A DNA stretch of 63,542 nt from CAYRYU01 sp964428355 (GTDB lineage: Bacteria > Muiribacteriota > Ozemobacteria > Ozemobacterales > Ozemobacteraceae): NCBI GenBank assembly GCA_964428355.1, contig CAYRYU010000037.1, positions 1 to 63,542 on the forward strand, given 5' to 3'. A program made the position numbers and the translations under genes. The number at the start of each line of letters is the position of its first letter. Position 1 is the first letter of the stretch. The notes below the pieces were generated by a model that worked only from the letters and a program-made list of their open reading frames with translations, was not told the origin of the DNA and searched no databases. This document shows positions 41,243 through 50,523 of the stretch, in pieces.

Positions 41243-41438
41243 TTTTCCTCCCGTTCTTCCTGTTCTTCCTGTTCGATCCTCGAGACGAAGGCAAGGTTAC
41301 AGGTCTTTTCCCAGGTTCCCAAAAAAAGCAGCGAAGGGGAAACGGTTTCTTCCATTCTATCTCAACCGGGAAGCTTCGTCACAATTTTCCCGGGTCCTTT
41401 TCCCGGCCTTTCCCAGGAATTCCTCGAAGTGTTGTTGT

Positions 41439-41466
41439 TTGAACCGTGATCCTTGTCTGGTAGAAT
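41439..41466 (+). promoter_or_regulatory. promoter for the large multidomain lipoprotein gene
   Basis: TTGAAC (41439-41444) and TAGAAT (41461-41466) are separated by 16 bases. Both are close to sigma70 consensus. The gene start at 41534 would have a leader of about 60 bases. The region 41243-41533 has no gene; next to the radical SAM gene it contains a short tandem of TTCCTGTTC-type 9-mers (about 41250-41275). Confidence 0.5.
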
Positions 41467-41533
41467 AGGTCTTCACGCAGTTGACGCGGCACAGACCGAT
41501 TCCAGCCGCCAGCGAAGTTCGAGTGAGGACAGA

Positions 41534-44500
41534 ATGTCAATGAACCTTTCCTACGATGAAATGCGAGATTCCAGTCGTTTTTCCCGGATTCACGTTCGCT
41601 CAGCCGCGTTGGTCCTTCTTTTGATCCTGGGATCTACCCTCGCTTCCTTCCTTCCCGGATGCCTCAGCAAGGGGGCGTCTCCTTTGGGGTCAGCCCCAAC
41701 TTCCGATGATCCGGGCCTGGCTTCCCCCCGCCCGTTGACGAAAGGGGTCAGTTTCCGGTTCGCCTTTCCCGACCAGGCGGCCGCTTCAGGGAGCGGAATC
41801 CAGCATTCGGTCCTTCCCGAAGTTGGGACCGGGGGCGCGATTGTCACGGCCCAGATCCATCTGTTGAACATCGACTCCGCTTCCCGGTCCACCACGGTTC
41901 TTTCCGTCTCAGCTCCGGTGGATGCCTCTGGAACCGCAAATCTCACATTCTCCTCCATACCCGCGGTTTCCTGTATCGGGGAAGTCCTGATAAAGGGGGG
42001 ACGGATCGGGTCCTATTCGGAGTTTCACGGAATCGCGGATCTGGTCGGTGACGCGGACAACGTCATCGTCATCGGACCGAAGGAAACAGGGACCCTGGAG
42101 GACGTTCTTGCCAAGACAGTCCGAAGAATCGTCGCGGATGCCGGCCTTTTCGGTCGGGTGACCTCGGTGCTGGCGGCGAAGCTCGAGTCATGCGCCCAAG
42201 GAAGGGACCTGACTTCGCCGAAAATAATCGATGACATCATTGCCCAGTTCGAGGGATTCGATTCCGAGCCCCGATCCTTCGGAATCGGTACCCGCTCGTT
42301 CGTCATCCAGAAGTCGGTACCGTCCGGGGGGGGGACCATCGAAGTCGCGTCGGGAAGTGCCCTTAAGGGTCTCCAGATCATCGTTCCCGGCGGTGCCTTC
42401 CCTTCAGGAACAACGGTCCAGGTAACCGTGGCCTCGGTTACCCAAAACTCACTGGGAGATTCATATCAACCCCTCTCCCCTTTCTTCAGCATCGACAACG
42501 GGGGAAAGATGGCCACTATTCCTGTCCAGATCCGGATTCCGGGGAAAGTATCGGAGGGAAAAGTGCCCGCGGTGTTCCGCTTCGATCCCACCTCTGGTGC
42601 ACTTGAATGCGCCCCTATCGTGGAGGTGGGGAGCGATTCGGTGACGGTGGCGACGAACAATCTTTCGGGGTATTCCCCCCGGGCATCCATTCGGACAGCC
42701 TGGAACGGCTTTTCCACAGTTTTCCCGGGATGGGTTCTCGTCGAGGCTGCAATCGAAGCCCTTCCAAACGATGTGGACTCGGGATTCCGGCCCGGAACAC
42801 ACAGTTGGAAGAATCCCAATTACGGTTCGTTTTTCGCTTTCGGCGGTCACTGCGCGGGGGCGGTGATCTCCGCCCAGTATGCCTTCGGACAGAGCGTCAA
42901 CCCTACGATCTTCGGGAACTACGACCGGAACCAGACCCCGGAGATCTGGGAGGACGACGTCGATGCGATACGATTGAACTCGATGGTTCAAAACGACCTG
43001 GATTGGGATTCCTGGTCCCGGGAAGTCATGAAGTTCATGGGCAAGGTCAGCGAAGGGATGACCTTCAACCAGTTCAAGATCGCGTTGCACAAAACGAAAC
43101 AACCTCAGTACATTTCCATGCGGTCAAGCCAGGGCGGACATGCCCTTCTCGTTACCCGGATCGTCGGGAACACACTGTACCTGTTTGACCCGAATTACCC
43201 GACCGTCGAGCGCACGTTGACGTTCGAAGGAGGCCATTTCAAGCCGTTCTCGGCTTCGCTGAAAGCGGGGGCTGCCGGTCTGCAGTTTACCGAGTTCGCA
43301 CACGTCGGCGTATGGTCCATGATCGATTCTTCCCGCCTCGCGCGGCGGTGGGCCGAGTTTCGCGCGGGGACCGTCGGAGAGGTAAGGTTTTCCGGGTGTA
43401 GTCTGGGGATGAGGCAAGACGATGGGATTTTCAGGTTCTTCGAGGAGAGCGGTTTCGCCTCCGCTCCTTCTGCGCGTTTTGCCGTGCAGCTCCTGGGGGA
43501 GTTCTCGTCACGACACGGTCTCCATATCTTCAGGAAAGGAACGGGAGAGTTTTTCCTTCCTGACCTCAGATACGTTTCCCCAAACGCCGTAACCTTTCAG
43601 GTTGCCCTGGAACCCGGTGAAAACCGCCTTGGATTCAACATCCTTCAGACTCCGGACGGGTGGAATCCGATTTGGAACGGTACTGACCTGACCAACGGCT
43701 CTTGGAGGGATTTCCAGTGGATGACCATCTTCGCTGCTCCGAATTCCCCGACTGCCCTGGAGGCAATCCCAGGAAACGGCCAGGTTGGCCTGAAATGGAA
43801 CCCCGTTTCGGGAGCCGCCTACTATTGCATCTATTGCAACAACTCTCCCGAGCCGGCAACCGATGGGGTGAAGATCGGGACCAGCAGTGTTGCGGCTTTT
43901 GCCGTCAAGGGGTTGACGAACGATACCGCTTACACCTTCAGTGTCACTGCGGTGGCGACGAGCTCCAGGGGTCCTCTCCAGTCCCGTCCCGCTCCGGATG
44001 TCGAGGCGACTCCGATCGCCACCGATCCCGTTGGGACGGATCTTCTGGATATGGTTTCCATTGGCCCGGGATCATTCCAGATGGGTGATGCAACCTTTAC
44101 CGAGCAGATAAGCGTTGTGCCGCCGATTCCGGTCCACAAGGTGATTCTCACGAGAGGGTTCTACATGAGCCGGAACGAGATCACGCAGGGTCTTTTCCAG
44201 GAAATAATGGGGAAAAACCCCTCGAAATACCCGCGCCTGAACGGGAACTATCCAGTCGAGAACGTTTCCCTGCTCGAAGTCCAGGAATTCTGCAACAAGC
44301 TAAGCACCAAAGCCGGGTTCACGCCATGTTACGCTTTCAATGACCCCAGCATCATCGACCCTCCGAACCCTGACGGGACGTGGGACCCGACCGCGAACGG
44401 GTACAGATTGCCAACTGAAGCCGAGTGGGAATACGCCTGCCGTGGTGGGACCGTTTCGGGTTACTTTTGGGGGGATCATTCCGACGATTCGATCGACTAC

Positions 44501-44905
44501 GTTGCCAATCATTTGGGGGAGCCCGGGTACGTTCATGCCATCCATGCCTGGCCCTATGCCGTCTGCACCAACATCTGGGACTCCTCGAACAACCCCGTCC
44601 AGCCCTCGGCGGTTGGGACGAAGCTCGCGAATCCCTGGGGGCTTTTTGACATCATCGGGAACGTTGCCGAGTTGACCTTCGACGGAGCCGCGGTCACCTA
44701 TACGGCTGATGAGCAGATCGATCCGGTCAATCCCGGGAAAAGCCTTGAAATGAAATACTTGCCTGCCCCAAAGGCCCGGGGTGGGGATTTCAGTTCAACC
44801 GCTGATGATCGGGCGCGCGAACTTGCATCCGCAGCCAGGGACAAGAATTTCCCGAATGGGACAACAAGCCTCTCGGTCGGTTTCCGGGTCGTCCGCTGGA
44901 AGTGA
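41534..44905 (+). CDS. large lipoprotein: peptidase-like, FN3 and FGE-sulfatase domains
   Basis: The 1123-residue protein has a lipobox FLPGC (Cys43). Next comes a beta-rich region (carbohydrate-binding-like, about 45-400). A papain/C39-like stretch follows with HCAGAVISAQYAFG (Cys440), GGHALLV (His536) and FDPNYP (Asp552), suggesting a Cys-His-Asp set, then a fibronectin type III-like domain (about 734-835). The C-terminal 285 residues are an FGE-sulfatase (SUMF1-type) domain: MVSIGPGSFQMGD, YMSRNEITQGLFQEIMG, RLPTEAEWEYACRGG and a final GFRVVR. Such domains occur in formylglycine enzymes and in many non-catalytic variants. GAGG precedes ATG 41534. Surface-anchored, probably on the outer membrane; target unknown. 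Confidence 0.78.
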   Translation: MSMNLSYDEMRDSSRFSRIHVRSAALVLLLILGSTLASFLPGCLSKGASPLGSAPTSDDPGLASPRPLTKGVSFRFAFPDQAAASGSGIQHSVLPEVGTGGAIVTAQIHLLNIDSASRSTTVLSVSAPVDASGTANLTFSSIPAVSCIGEVLIKGGRIGSYSEFHGIADLVGDADNVIVIGPKETGTLEDVLAKTVRRIVADAGLFGRVTSVLAAKLESCAQGRDLTSPKIIDDIIAQFEGFDSEPRSFGIGTRSFVIQKSVPSGGGTIEVASGSALKGLQIIVPGGAFPSGTTVQVTVASVTQNSLGDSYQPLSPFFSIDNGGKMATIPVQIRIPGKVSEGKVPAVFRFDPTSGALECAPIVEVGSDSVTVATNNLSGYSPRASIRTAWNGFSTVFPGWVLVEAAIEALPNDVDSGFRPGTHSWKNPNYGSFFAFGGHCAGAVISAQYAFGQSVNPTIFGNYDRNQTPEIWEDDVDAIRLNSMVQNDLDWDSWSREVMKFMGKVSEGMTFNQFKIALHKTKQPQYISMRSSQGGHALLVTRIVGNTLYLFDPNYPTVERTLTFEGGHFKPFSASLKAGAAGLQFTEFAHVGVWSMIDSSRLARRWAEFRAGTVGEVRFSGCSLGMRQDDGIFRFFEESGFASAPSARFAVQLLGEFSSRHGLHIFRKGTGEFFLPDLRYVSPNAVTFQVALEPGENRLGFNILQTPDGWNPIWNGTDLTNGSWRDFQWMTIFAAPNSPTALEAIPGNGQVGLKWNPVSGAAYYCIYCNNSPEPATDGVKIGTSSVAAFAVKGLTNDTAYTFSVTAVATSSRGPLQSRPAPDVEATPIATDPVGTDLLDMVSIGPGSFQMGDATFTEQISVVPPIPVHKVILTRGFYMSRNEITQGLFQEIMGKNPSKYPRLNGNYPVENVSLLEVQEFCNKLSTKAGFTPCYAFNDPSIIDPPNPDGTWDPTANGYRLPTEAEWEYACRGGTVSGYFWGDHSDDSIDYVANHLGEPGYVHAIHAWPYAVCTNIWDSSNNPVQPSAVGTKLANPWGLFDIIGNVAELTFDGAAVTYTADEQIDPVNPGKSLEMKYLPAPKARGGDFSSTADDRARELASAARDKNFPNGTTSLSVGFRVVRWK

Positions 44906-44975
44906 CGATACGAAGATAACCGGTTCAAGGATTGTCGTCGATTGGGGTGCCTGACGCGGCCGCTTGGGTGCGATT

Positions 44976-46997
44976 CTAGTGGGAGGGGTTGGCGACTCCG
45001 GAAGCCGCTTGAGAATCCTTCCCGGGTTTCGGGGAGGGCTTTTCGGGTTTTCCCGATTTCTCTTTGGTTCCCGGGGTTTCCGGCTTTTCGATGCGTGAAG
45101 GGGACGCCAGGGAGTGTGCCGAGGAGGTTGCGGTTGGCGAGGCGTTGTGTACGGCTAATGGAGTGATGGTGGAGCTTCGCGTGGCATCGCTGTTTCCAGC
45201 CGGAACCAGACCGGGCGCCACTTCTTCCCGCCGGCCGGAAAGCGGGGCAAGGGATAACTGAGCTCGCTCCGGTGCCGTACCCACGAGGCAGAGCCGCCAG
45301 ATGCCCTGTCGCTCCTTTTCCTGGAGGTCCTGGCCGATGAGCTTCTGGACTCGCTCCAGATCCTTCGCGCGGATGAGGAAAAACGCTCCGGGGGTCCCGA
45401 TGGTTCGGATGGAATCCGTTCCGACCAGGTTAAGACTCTCCGCGAGGGATTCGTCGAACCGGGTTTCTCGCTTTACTTCCCATGTCGGGATGACGCGACC
45501 GGAGTAGAAGTAACTTCCCTCGATCATGTCGTCGATGAAGTAGATCCGTGTGTCGCCCGGAAGGGATCCGACCTTCTTCATCAGTTCCCGGTATCCCGGA
45601 AGAAAGCGTCCCGGGCTGTATTCCTCCGCCCCCTGGACCCCAGGGAGGAGGGCAATCATCGCCCCGGGAATGACCACTCCGAGGACCATCATGATTCCGT
45701 TTGCGATGCCCAGCACCATGAAGTAGTAACCGAAGAAGCTGAGGAAGATGAAGGAGAACGAGAGGAACCCGAAAACCTTGGAAATCTTTGGATCGGGAAC
45801 CACCCCGGAAAGGGATGCATACATGAGGGCGACGCCCACGAGGGAGAGAACGACCAAGGAGGCGGTGGACTCCACCTTGAAGATGAACGGCTCATCCTGG
45901 GTTGTTTTCAACATCCGGCTCAGGTAATCTCCGATGAGGAGGGCGCAGGGAACGAAGAGTGGAAGAGCGTAGGCAGGAAGTTTCGACGCGCTCAGCGAAA
46001 GGACGACGAAAGGAACGCCCGCCCAGAAAAGAAGCGGAAGGTACGGAAGGGGGGGCTTCTTCTTCAGGTTTCCGAGCGCACGCCAGAAACCACCGATCAG
46101 GAAAGGTGTCCAGGGAAAAGTGCCGCCGAGGATGATCCAGAAAAAGTAGTGCCAGGGACCGCCCCTGTCGTGAATCCCGGTGGCCACACGCCGGAGTGTC
46201 TGGTCCACCAGGAAGTACGAGAGAAGTTCCTTGTTGGCAAAGATCGCGGCCAGGTACCACCCCAGTCCGATGACGACGAAGAAAACCACGCCGATGAAGT
46301 TGCCGAGCAGCTTTACAACTTTCCTGCCTTCTCCTCCCAGCACGAAAGCTGGAACGAGCCCGAGAAGGGGAAGAAGACCCGGGGGGCCCTTGACGAACAT
46401 TGCGAGACCGGCGAGTGCCCAGAACATCACCCCAATCCGCCTACGGGGCTTCCACATGAACTCCAGGAACGCAAGAACCATCCATGTCTCCACCGCGGCA
46501 AGCAGGGGATCGGTAGTGAGTCCACGGAACTGGATGTGGAAGATCAGGCTTGTCAGAAGGGCGAAGGCCGAACACAACGCCGCGCGCGCCCCAAGGAGAC
46601 GAAGCCCGATCTGGTAACACCCGATAATGGTGAGGGCGGCGCAGAAGGGAAGGAACGCCCTGGCCCCGAACTCGCTCCGTCCGAAAACAGCCATCCCGAT
46701 GGCACTTGCCCAGTAAGCGGCGGGTGGTTTGGTATAGTGGGCGAGCCCGTTGAGACGCGGTGTTAGCCAATCTCCTGAGTCCAGCATCGCCCGGGCGACC
46801 GACCCGTAGCGTCCCTCCGAGGTTTCGAGAAGACTGGATGTCCCGAGGTGAAAGGCGATCGCGGCAAACGCCGCGATTCCAAGGAGCGCTTGAATCAGGC
46901 CGTGTGACAGGCTTTTCTCGATCGCGGGCGGGATCGGGATAATCTTCGAGGAAGCGCCCTCGCCCTCCTCGGGGCGGAGGGAATCATTGGGGTTCAA
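44976..46997 (-). CDS. ArnT-like / PMT-family membrane glycosyltransferase
   Basis: The 673-residue protein has about twelve membrane helices and the family's first-loop motif EGRYGSVARAMLDSGDWLTPRLNG, with the Glu that is catalytic in GT-C enzymes (the usual DE/E in loop 1), and HYTKPPAAYW. It is like ArnT (transfers aminoarabinose to lipid A) and other GT83/PMT_2 enzymes, which take sugar from an undecaprenyl carrier. The last 100 residues are a Pro/Ser/Thr/Lys tail. It overlaps LAB_N by 14 bases, so ArnC-like, LAB_N and ArnT-like form one operon. No aminoarabinose synthesis genes (arnA/B/D) are present, so the sugar is unknown. Confidence 0.85.
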   Translation of the reverse strand: MNPNDSLRPEEGEGASSKIIPIPPAIEKSLSHGLIQALLGIAAFAAIAFHLGTSSLLETSEGRYGSVARAMLDSGDWLTPRLNGLAHYTKPPAAYWASAIGMAVFGRSEFGARAFLPFCAALTIIGCYQIGLRLLGARAALCSAFALLTSLIFHIQFRGLTTDPLLAAVETWMVLAFLEFMWKPRRRIGVMFWALAGLAMFVKGPPGLLPLLGLVPAFVLGGEGRKVVKLLGNFIGVVFFVVIGLGWYLAAIFANKELLSYFLVDQTLRRVATGIHDRGGPWHYFFWIILGGTFPWTPFLIGGFWRALGNLKKKPPLPYLPLLFWAGVPFVVLSLSASKLPAYALPLFVPCALLIGDYLSRMLKTTQDEPFIFKVESTASLVVLSLVGVALMYASLSGVVPDPKISKVFGFLSFSFIFLSFFGYYFMVLGIANGIMMVLGVVIPGAMIALLPGVQGAEEYSPGRFLPGYRELMKKVGSLPGDTRIYFIDDMIEGSYFYSGRVIPTWEVKRETRFDESLAESLNLVGTDSIRTIGTPGAFFLIRAKDLERVQKLIGQDLQEKERQGIWRLCLVGTAPERAQLSLAPLSGRREEVAPGLVPAGNSDATRSSTITPLAVHNASPTATSSAHSLASPSRIEKPETPGTKEKSGKPEKPSPKPGKDSQAASGVANPSH

Positions 46998-47259
46998 GGT
47001 TTTCCCGCTCCTTTTTGATCAACATGAGGTTTCTTATGTAGATGACGAATCCGAGGGTTTGTCCGAGGATGAAAACCGGGTCCTTGATGTGGATGGCATA
47101 TATCGCCAGGACCGCCGAGCCTCCCAGGCTGTAATACCAGAAGGAAATCGGGATGACGCTTTTCTTCTGCCGCTCCGATTCGATCCATTGGACAAGGAAC
47201 CGCATGAAAAAGAAGAACTGGCCGAAGAAACCGAAAATGATCCAGTAATCAACGCTCAT
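46984..47259 (-). CDS. LAB_N (lipid A biosynthesis N-terminal) domain protein
   Basis: The 91-residue protein has three membrane helices and the LAB_N-type pattern GFFGQFFFFMRFLVQWIESERQKKSVIPISFWYYSLGG, followed by ILGQTLGFVIYIRNLML. The domain, first seen in front of lipid A glycosyltransferases, is a small transmembrane protein (similar to SemiSWEET/PQ-loop folds) thought to help move or hold lipid-linked sugars. It overlaps the GT2 gene by 11 bases and the ArnT-like gene by 14. Confidence 0.88.
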   Translation of the reverse strand: MSVDYWIIFGFFGQFFFFMRFLVQWIESERQKKSVIPISFWYYSLGGSAVLAIYAIHIKDPVFILGQTLGFVIYIRNLMLIKKERENLEPQ

Positions 47260-47995
47260 CGATCACCTTGTAGCGCAGTGCCCGCCATTTCATCCATCGG
47301 ATTGCAAGAAGGTCGAGGAACGATCGGAAGATGCGGTTCCAGACGTGGTATTTTGACTGGCCGCGGGTCCGCGGAAAGTGGTTGACCTTGACCTCGACGA
47401 CCGTCCCCCCCTCCATTTTCACCAGGGTTGGCAGGAAACGGTGGAACCCCTCGAAAAGCTTGATCCGCTTGAGGACATCCGACCGGAAGGCTTTCAGCGA
47501 GCAGCCCGTGTCCCTGATGCTTTCGCCGCTGACGAGGTTTCGGATCCAGTTGGCGATGCGCGAAGAAACCCGCCTCACGAAGTTGTCCTGGCGATTGGCT
47601 CGCCAGCCGACCGCCGCAGTGTTACCCTCGAGGGCGTTCAGGAGAAGGGGGATATCGCCGGGGTCGTTCTGCAGGTCGGCGTCCAGCGTTATCACGATCT
47701 CGCCGCGGGTGGCCTCGATTCCCGCATCCAACGCCGCGGTCTGGCCGTGGTTCCTGTCGAATTTAATGCCACGGAGGCTGGTGTGTTTCCCCTTCAGCTC
47801 GAGGATCTTTTCGAAACTCCCGTCCGTGGAGCCGTCATCCACCATGATGGCCTCCCAAGGCCTGCCCAGCCGGGCCATGACGGATTCGATCTTCGCGAGA
47901 AGATCTTCGAGGTTTTCCACCTCGTTGAAAACCGGTACCACGACCGAGAATTCCACCATCGACCCGACCGCCGGGGAGCCCGTTGGCTGAGACAC
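47249..47995 (-). CDS. GT2-family glycosyltransferase, ArnC/DPM-like
   Basis: The 248-residue protein has the GT2 hallmarks: FSVVVPVFNEVENLEDLL, AIMVDDGSTDGSFEKIL, the DxD-like ITLDADLQNDPGDIP and GCSLKAFRSDVLKRIKL. It is short and lacks the C-terminal membrane pair of ArnC, more like dolichol-phosphate mannose synthase-type DPM1. It should transfer a nucleotide sugar to undecaprenyl phosphate on the inside; the ArnT-like protein would use the product outside. It is the first gene of the trio. Confidence 0.9.
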   Translation of the reverse strand: MSQPTGSPAVGSMVEFSVVVPVFNEVENLEDLLAKIESVMARLGRPWEAIMVDDGSTDGSFEKILELKGKHTSLRGIKFDRNHGQTAALDAGIEATRGEIVITLDADLQNDPGDIPLLLNALEGNTAAVGWRANRQDNFVRRVSSRIANWIRNLVSGESIRDTGCSLKAFRSDVLKRIKLFEGFHRFLPTLVKMEGGTVVEVKVNHFPRTRGQSKYHVWNRIFRSFLDLLAIRWMKWRALRYKVIDER

Positions 47996-48070
47996 TTTTT
48001 CTCCCTATCCGAAGTCGGGGGGAGTCTAACACAAAGATTTCCCCTTTTGAAGGGGGGGACTCCCAGAAAA

Positions 48071-48988
48071 CTACCTCAACTTCTGCATGAACAGGGAAAA
48101 GCCTTTCGCGTCTGCCCGGAAGGAATAGAGGTTCTGATCCCCGCCAATGATCACGGAGGATGGAAGTGACAAGCCGGGGTAGACCGGGATCATGATCCGC
48201 TCTGCAACCGCCCCGTTCGCGCCGAAAGTGTGGAGAAAATAATGGTCTTCGTCGGAAGCTAGCATAACCAGCAAGGTCGGAAGGCCGTCGAGCATTCCTA
48301 TCAGGCGGCTGAAGACGATCTTCTGCCCGGGAGTACGGAAAAGGGTGAAAAGGTCGGGTTCCCCCCGGTCTGCTGTCCATCCGGCGCGGATGATCTTCCT
48401 GTTGTCATCCTCGAGGTTGTAGACGGTCCCGAAAAGGGTGAGGTGGTTTCCGACAGGTTCGAGTGCCTGGGCGGGGTGCTTTGCCACGGCCCCTTTCACG
48501 ATCGTCCAGAGCACGGCACTTCCATCTGAAACTGCTATGTGATCAGGGTCGGACACCCAAAGGCGCTCGGGAGACTTGAAGGGAACGGCGTGGAACTTTT
48601 CTTTGGCCCCGGTTGCGGGATTGATCACCAGGACGCCTTCCGGTTCGAGAGTGCAGAGGTAGACGAGCCCTTTGTAGACCGCGATATCCCCGAGCTTTTT
48701 CGCCTCGATCGGGAAAACGGTAACCGCACCCTCCGACCAGCGCTTGACCTTTTGGTTGATTCCGTCTGATATCCAGACTGCGCCCTTTTCATCGACTGAG
48801 AATCCTCCGGGACCCATGAAAGGAACACCGGGAAGGATGTCGGTTTCGGTGAAGTGGATTCCCAGTTGGGAATCCCCGGTTCCCCAGGTTCCCGAAAGAA
48901 TCTGGGCGGGGGTGGGGGAGTCGTCCGCACCCTGGAGCGGAAAGGCGGCCAAGAGGATCAGCGTGAGGAAGCAGGCGGAAAATCTCAT
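48071..48988 (-). CDS. secreted beta-propeller-like protein
   Basis: The 305-residue protein has a signal peptide (MRFSACFLTLILLAAFPLQG). The mature part has repeated strands of the NHL/SMP-30 type: GPGGFSVDEKGAVWISDGIN, LGDIAVYKGLVYLCTLEPEG, VIIGGDQNLYSFRADAKGF. That fits a six-bladed propeller. No catalytic residues can be assigned. Its start overlaps the stop of the upstream gene (ATGA, 48985-48988), so the two secreted proteins form a pair. Confidence 0.7.
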   Translation of the reverse strand: MRFSACFLTLILLAAFPLQGADDSPTPAQILSGTWGTGDSQLGIHFTETDILPGVPFMGPGGFSVDEKGAVWISDGINQKVKRWSEGAVTVFPIEAKKLGDIAVYKGLVYLCTLEPEGVLVINPATGAKEKFHAVPFKSPERLWVSDPDHIAVSDGSAVLWTIVKGAVAKHPAQALEPVGNHLTLFGTVYNLEDDNRKIIRAGWTADRGEPDLFTLFRTPGQKIVFSRLIGMLDGLPTLLVMLASDEDHYFLHTFGANGAVAERIMIPVYPGLSLPSSVIIGGDQNLYSFRADAKGFSLFMQKLR

Positions 48989-49851
48989 TTCTTCTCCCCG
49001 AAGTTCGCGGGCGCGGTTTGCGCCGAAGTCTCCGAAAAGTAGGAATCGTTCTTGAAGCTGAAGGATGTTATCTGGCCGAATTTTTCGGCGACTCCGTCTT
49101 TTCCCGGGCGGGTTCCGGACGTGGTGATCCGGAGGGGAAAGAAGCCCCGCGATGCGGGCTGGGATTCCAGGACCTCGATCTTGGAGGAGTACTCGTAGAG
49201 TTTTTTACCTTCCGCAGCTCCGGAGTTGTTCCCCGCGAAGTCCTCGAAGGAAAGGACCTTCTTGAAAACATCACCCACTCGGGCAAGGATAATGGCTCCA
49301 ACGTAGGTGTACCCCTGCCCGGTGCTGCCCGCCTCGAACAGGACGCCCCATTTCCCGGGGCCAACCATGAGGATTTCCGGGGAAGGTGCATTTCCCCATT
49401 CCCCGATGGGTTCAAGGAACTTTGAAAACCCCATGCATTTGAGTGAACCGTTGGTTTCCCGCCATTCCGCCATTCCGACAACCGGCTGGGCGCCGTGGTG
49501 CGCGTTTCCCGGGAAAGTGGTGGCGAAAACATGGAGTCGGATGCTTTCCGCGGCTGGTTCTAGGAGTGATGACAGGAGAGTGGTGGTCTGGAAGGTTGCC
49601 ACTCCCGGGCCGGCTTCGGGAATGGCTTTTCGTGCTTCCTCGTCCGGCGTCCAGAGAAGGGAGTGGGTTTCCTTGGAGTAGGTCCCTCCGAAGATGGCCG
49701 ACAGAGCCTTTGCCTCCGTAAACGGCCCTTCGAAGGTGATCTCTCCGGCTTGGAGGGGAGCGACGAAAACGAACGAAAACAGGAGCATTCTGACCGCACT
49801 CTTGATGTTCATGTTCCGGAAACCAGTCCTTGAAAAAGAATTGTCCCGCAT
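48985..49851 (-). CDS. secreted protein of unknown function
   Basis: The 288-residue frame encodes a secreted protein: MNIKSAVRMLLFSFVFVAPLQA is the signal peptide, so the real start may be at 49812 rather than 49851; neither start has a strong ribosome-binding site. The rest is beta-rich with no known motif (for example GQGYTYVGAIILARVGDV). It is translationally coupled to the propeller protein, and both are probably periplasmic or outer-membrane partners. Confidence 0.65.
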   Translation of the reverse strand: MRDNSFSRTGFRNMNIKSAVRMLLFSFVFVAPLQAGEITFEGPFTEAKALSAIFGGTYSKETHSLLWTPDEEARKAIPEAGPGVATFQTTTLLSSLLEPAAESIRLHVFATTFPGNAHHGAQPVVGMAEWRETNGSLKCMGFSKFLEPIGEWGNAPSPEILMVGPGKWGVLFEAGSTGQGYTYVGAIILARVGDVFKKVLSFEDFAGNNSGAAEGKKLYEYSSKIEVLESQPASRGFFPLRITTSGTRPGKDGVAEKFGQITSFSFKNDSYFSETSAQTAPANFGEKK

Positions 49852-49917
49852 GACCGGGGGAAAACGCGGAATGTCAGATTATACAACGAAGGAACCGCCG
49901 GGTGGATTCAAATCAGG

Positions 49918-50466
49918 TCAGGGGATTTCGTTCAAGGTTCCGATGTATTCGATCAAGTCATCCCCAAGGGAGGTCAAAGGATCCTTTGGGTTGAGTTCCG
50001 GGTCGAAAACACCGTCAGGTCCAGCCGAAAGAAGGAAGAGCCGGTTCTTCCGGGAAACATACCTGATGGAATTTCTCCAGGGGTCGATCATCAACTGGTC
50101 CAATGGCCGATCATTGTAGGGCCCTTTCCAAAGGGCCTTCAGATTTGGAGGAAGAGGGTCAGGACTTGCAAGGACATTCGTGGAAGAAGAGCACCCGAAG
50201 TAGGAAAGCGGCGACATCAGGACCGATTCATCCGTCTGGTTGCCGTCGCAACTCGGAAAGGCGTCCAGGTCATTCCGGAAAGCCCTGATTTCGGCCCCCA
50301 GATGTCTCAGTATCGCCCTTTCCTTGGAAACGTAAAACCGAGTGCTTCCCTGCCAGCTGAAGAAAACCGAGGATGTGATCCCCAGAACCGCGAGTGCCGC
50401 TAAAACGAGAACCACTGTGTTCAACCACGTCATGACCGGTGAAGTTGGGCTTGGATTCGCGGTCAT
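49918..50466 (-). CDS. GspG-like protein without prepilin cleavage site
   Basis: The 182-residue protein has a long hydrophobic N-terminal helix (WLNTVVLVLAALAVLGITSSVFF) but no Gly-Phe-Thr-x-x-Glu signal. Its periplasmic part matches the C-terminal half of GspG: LGAEIRAFRNDLDAFPS, LKALWKGPYNDRP, MIDPWRNSIRYVSR and LLSAGPDGVFDPE. So it has the globular GspG-type fold on an ordinary signal anchor. A paralogue lies next to it on the same strand, 57 bases upstream. Confidence 0.72.
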   Translation of the reverse strand: MTANPSPTSPVMTWLNTVVLVLAALAVLGITSSVFFSWQGSTRFYVSKERAILRHLGAEIRAFRNDLDAFPSCDGNQTDESVLMSPLSYFGCSSSTNVLASPDPLPPNLKALWKGPYNDRPLDQLMIDPWRNSIRYVSRKNRLFLLSAGPDGVFDPELNPKDPLTSLGDDLIEYIGTLNEIP

Positions 50467-50523
50467 CGGATCATCCGGGTTTCGGTGGGCGGGTCGATGG
50501 GAGTGACACCATCTTCGGCTGTC

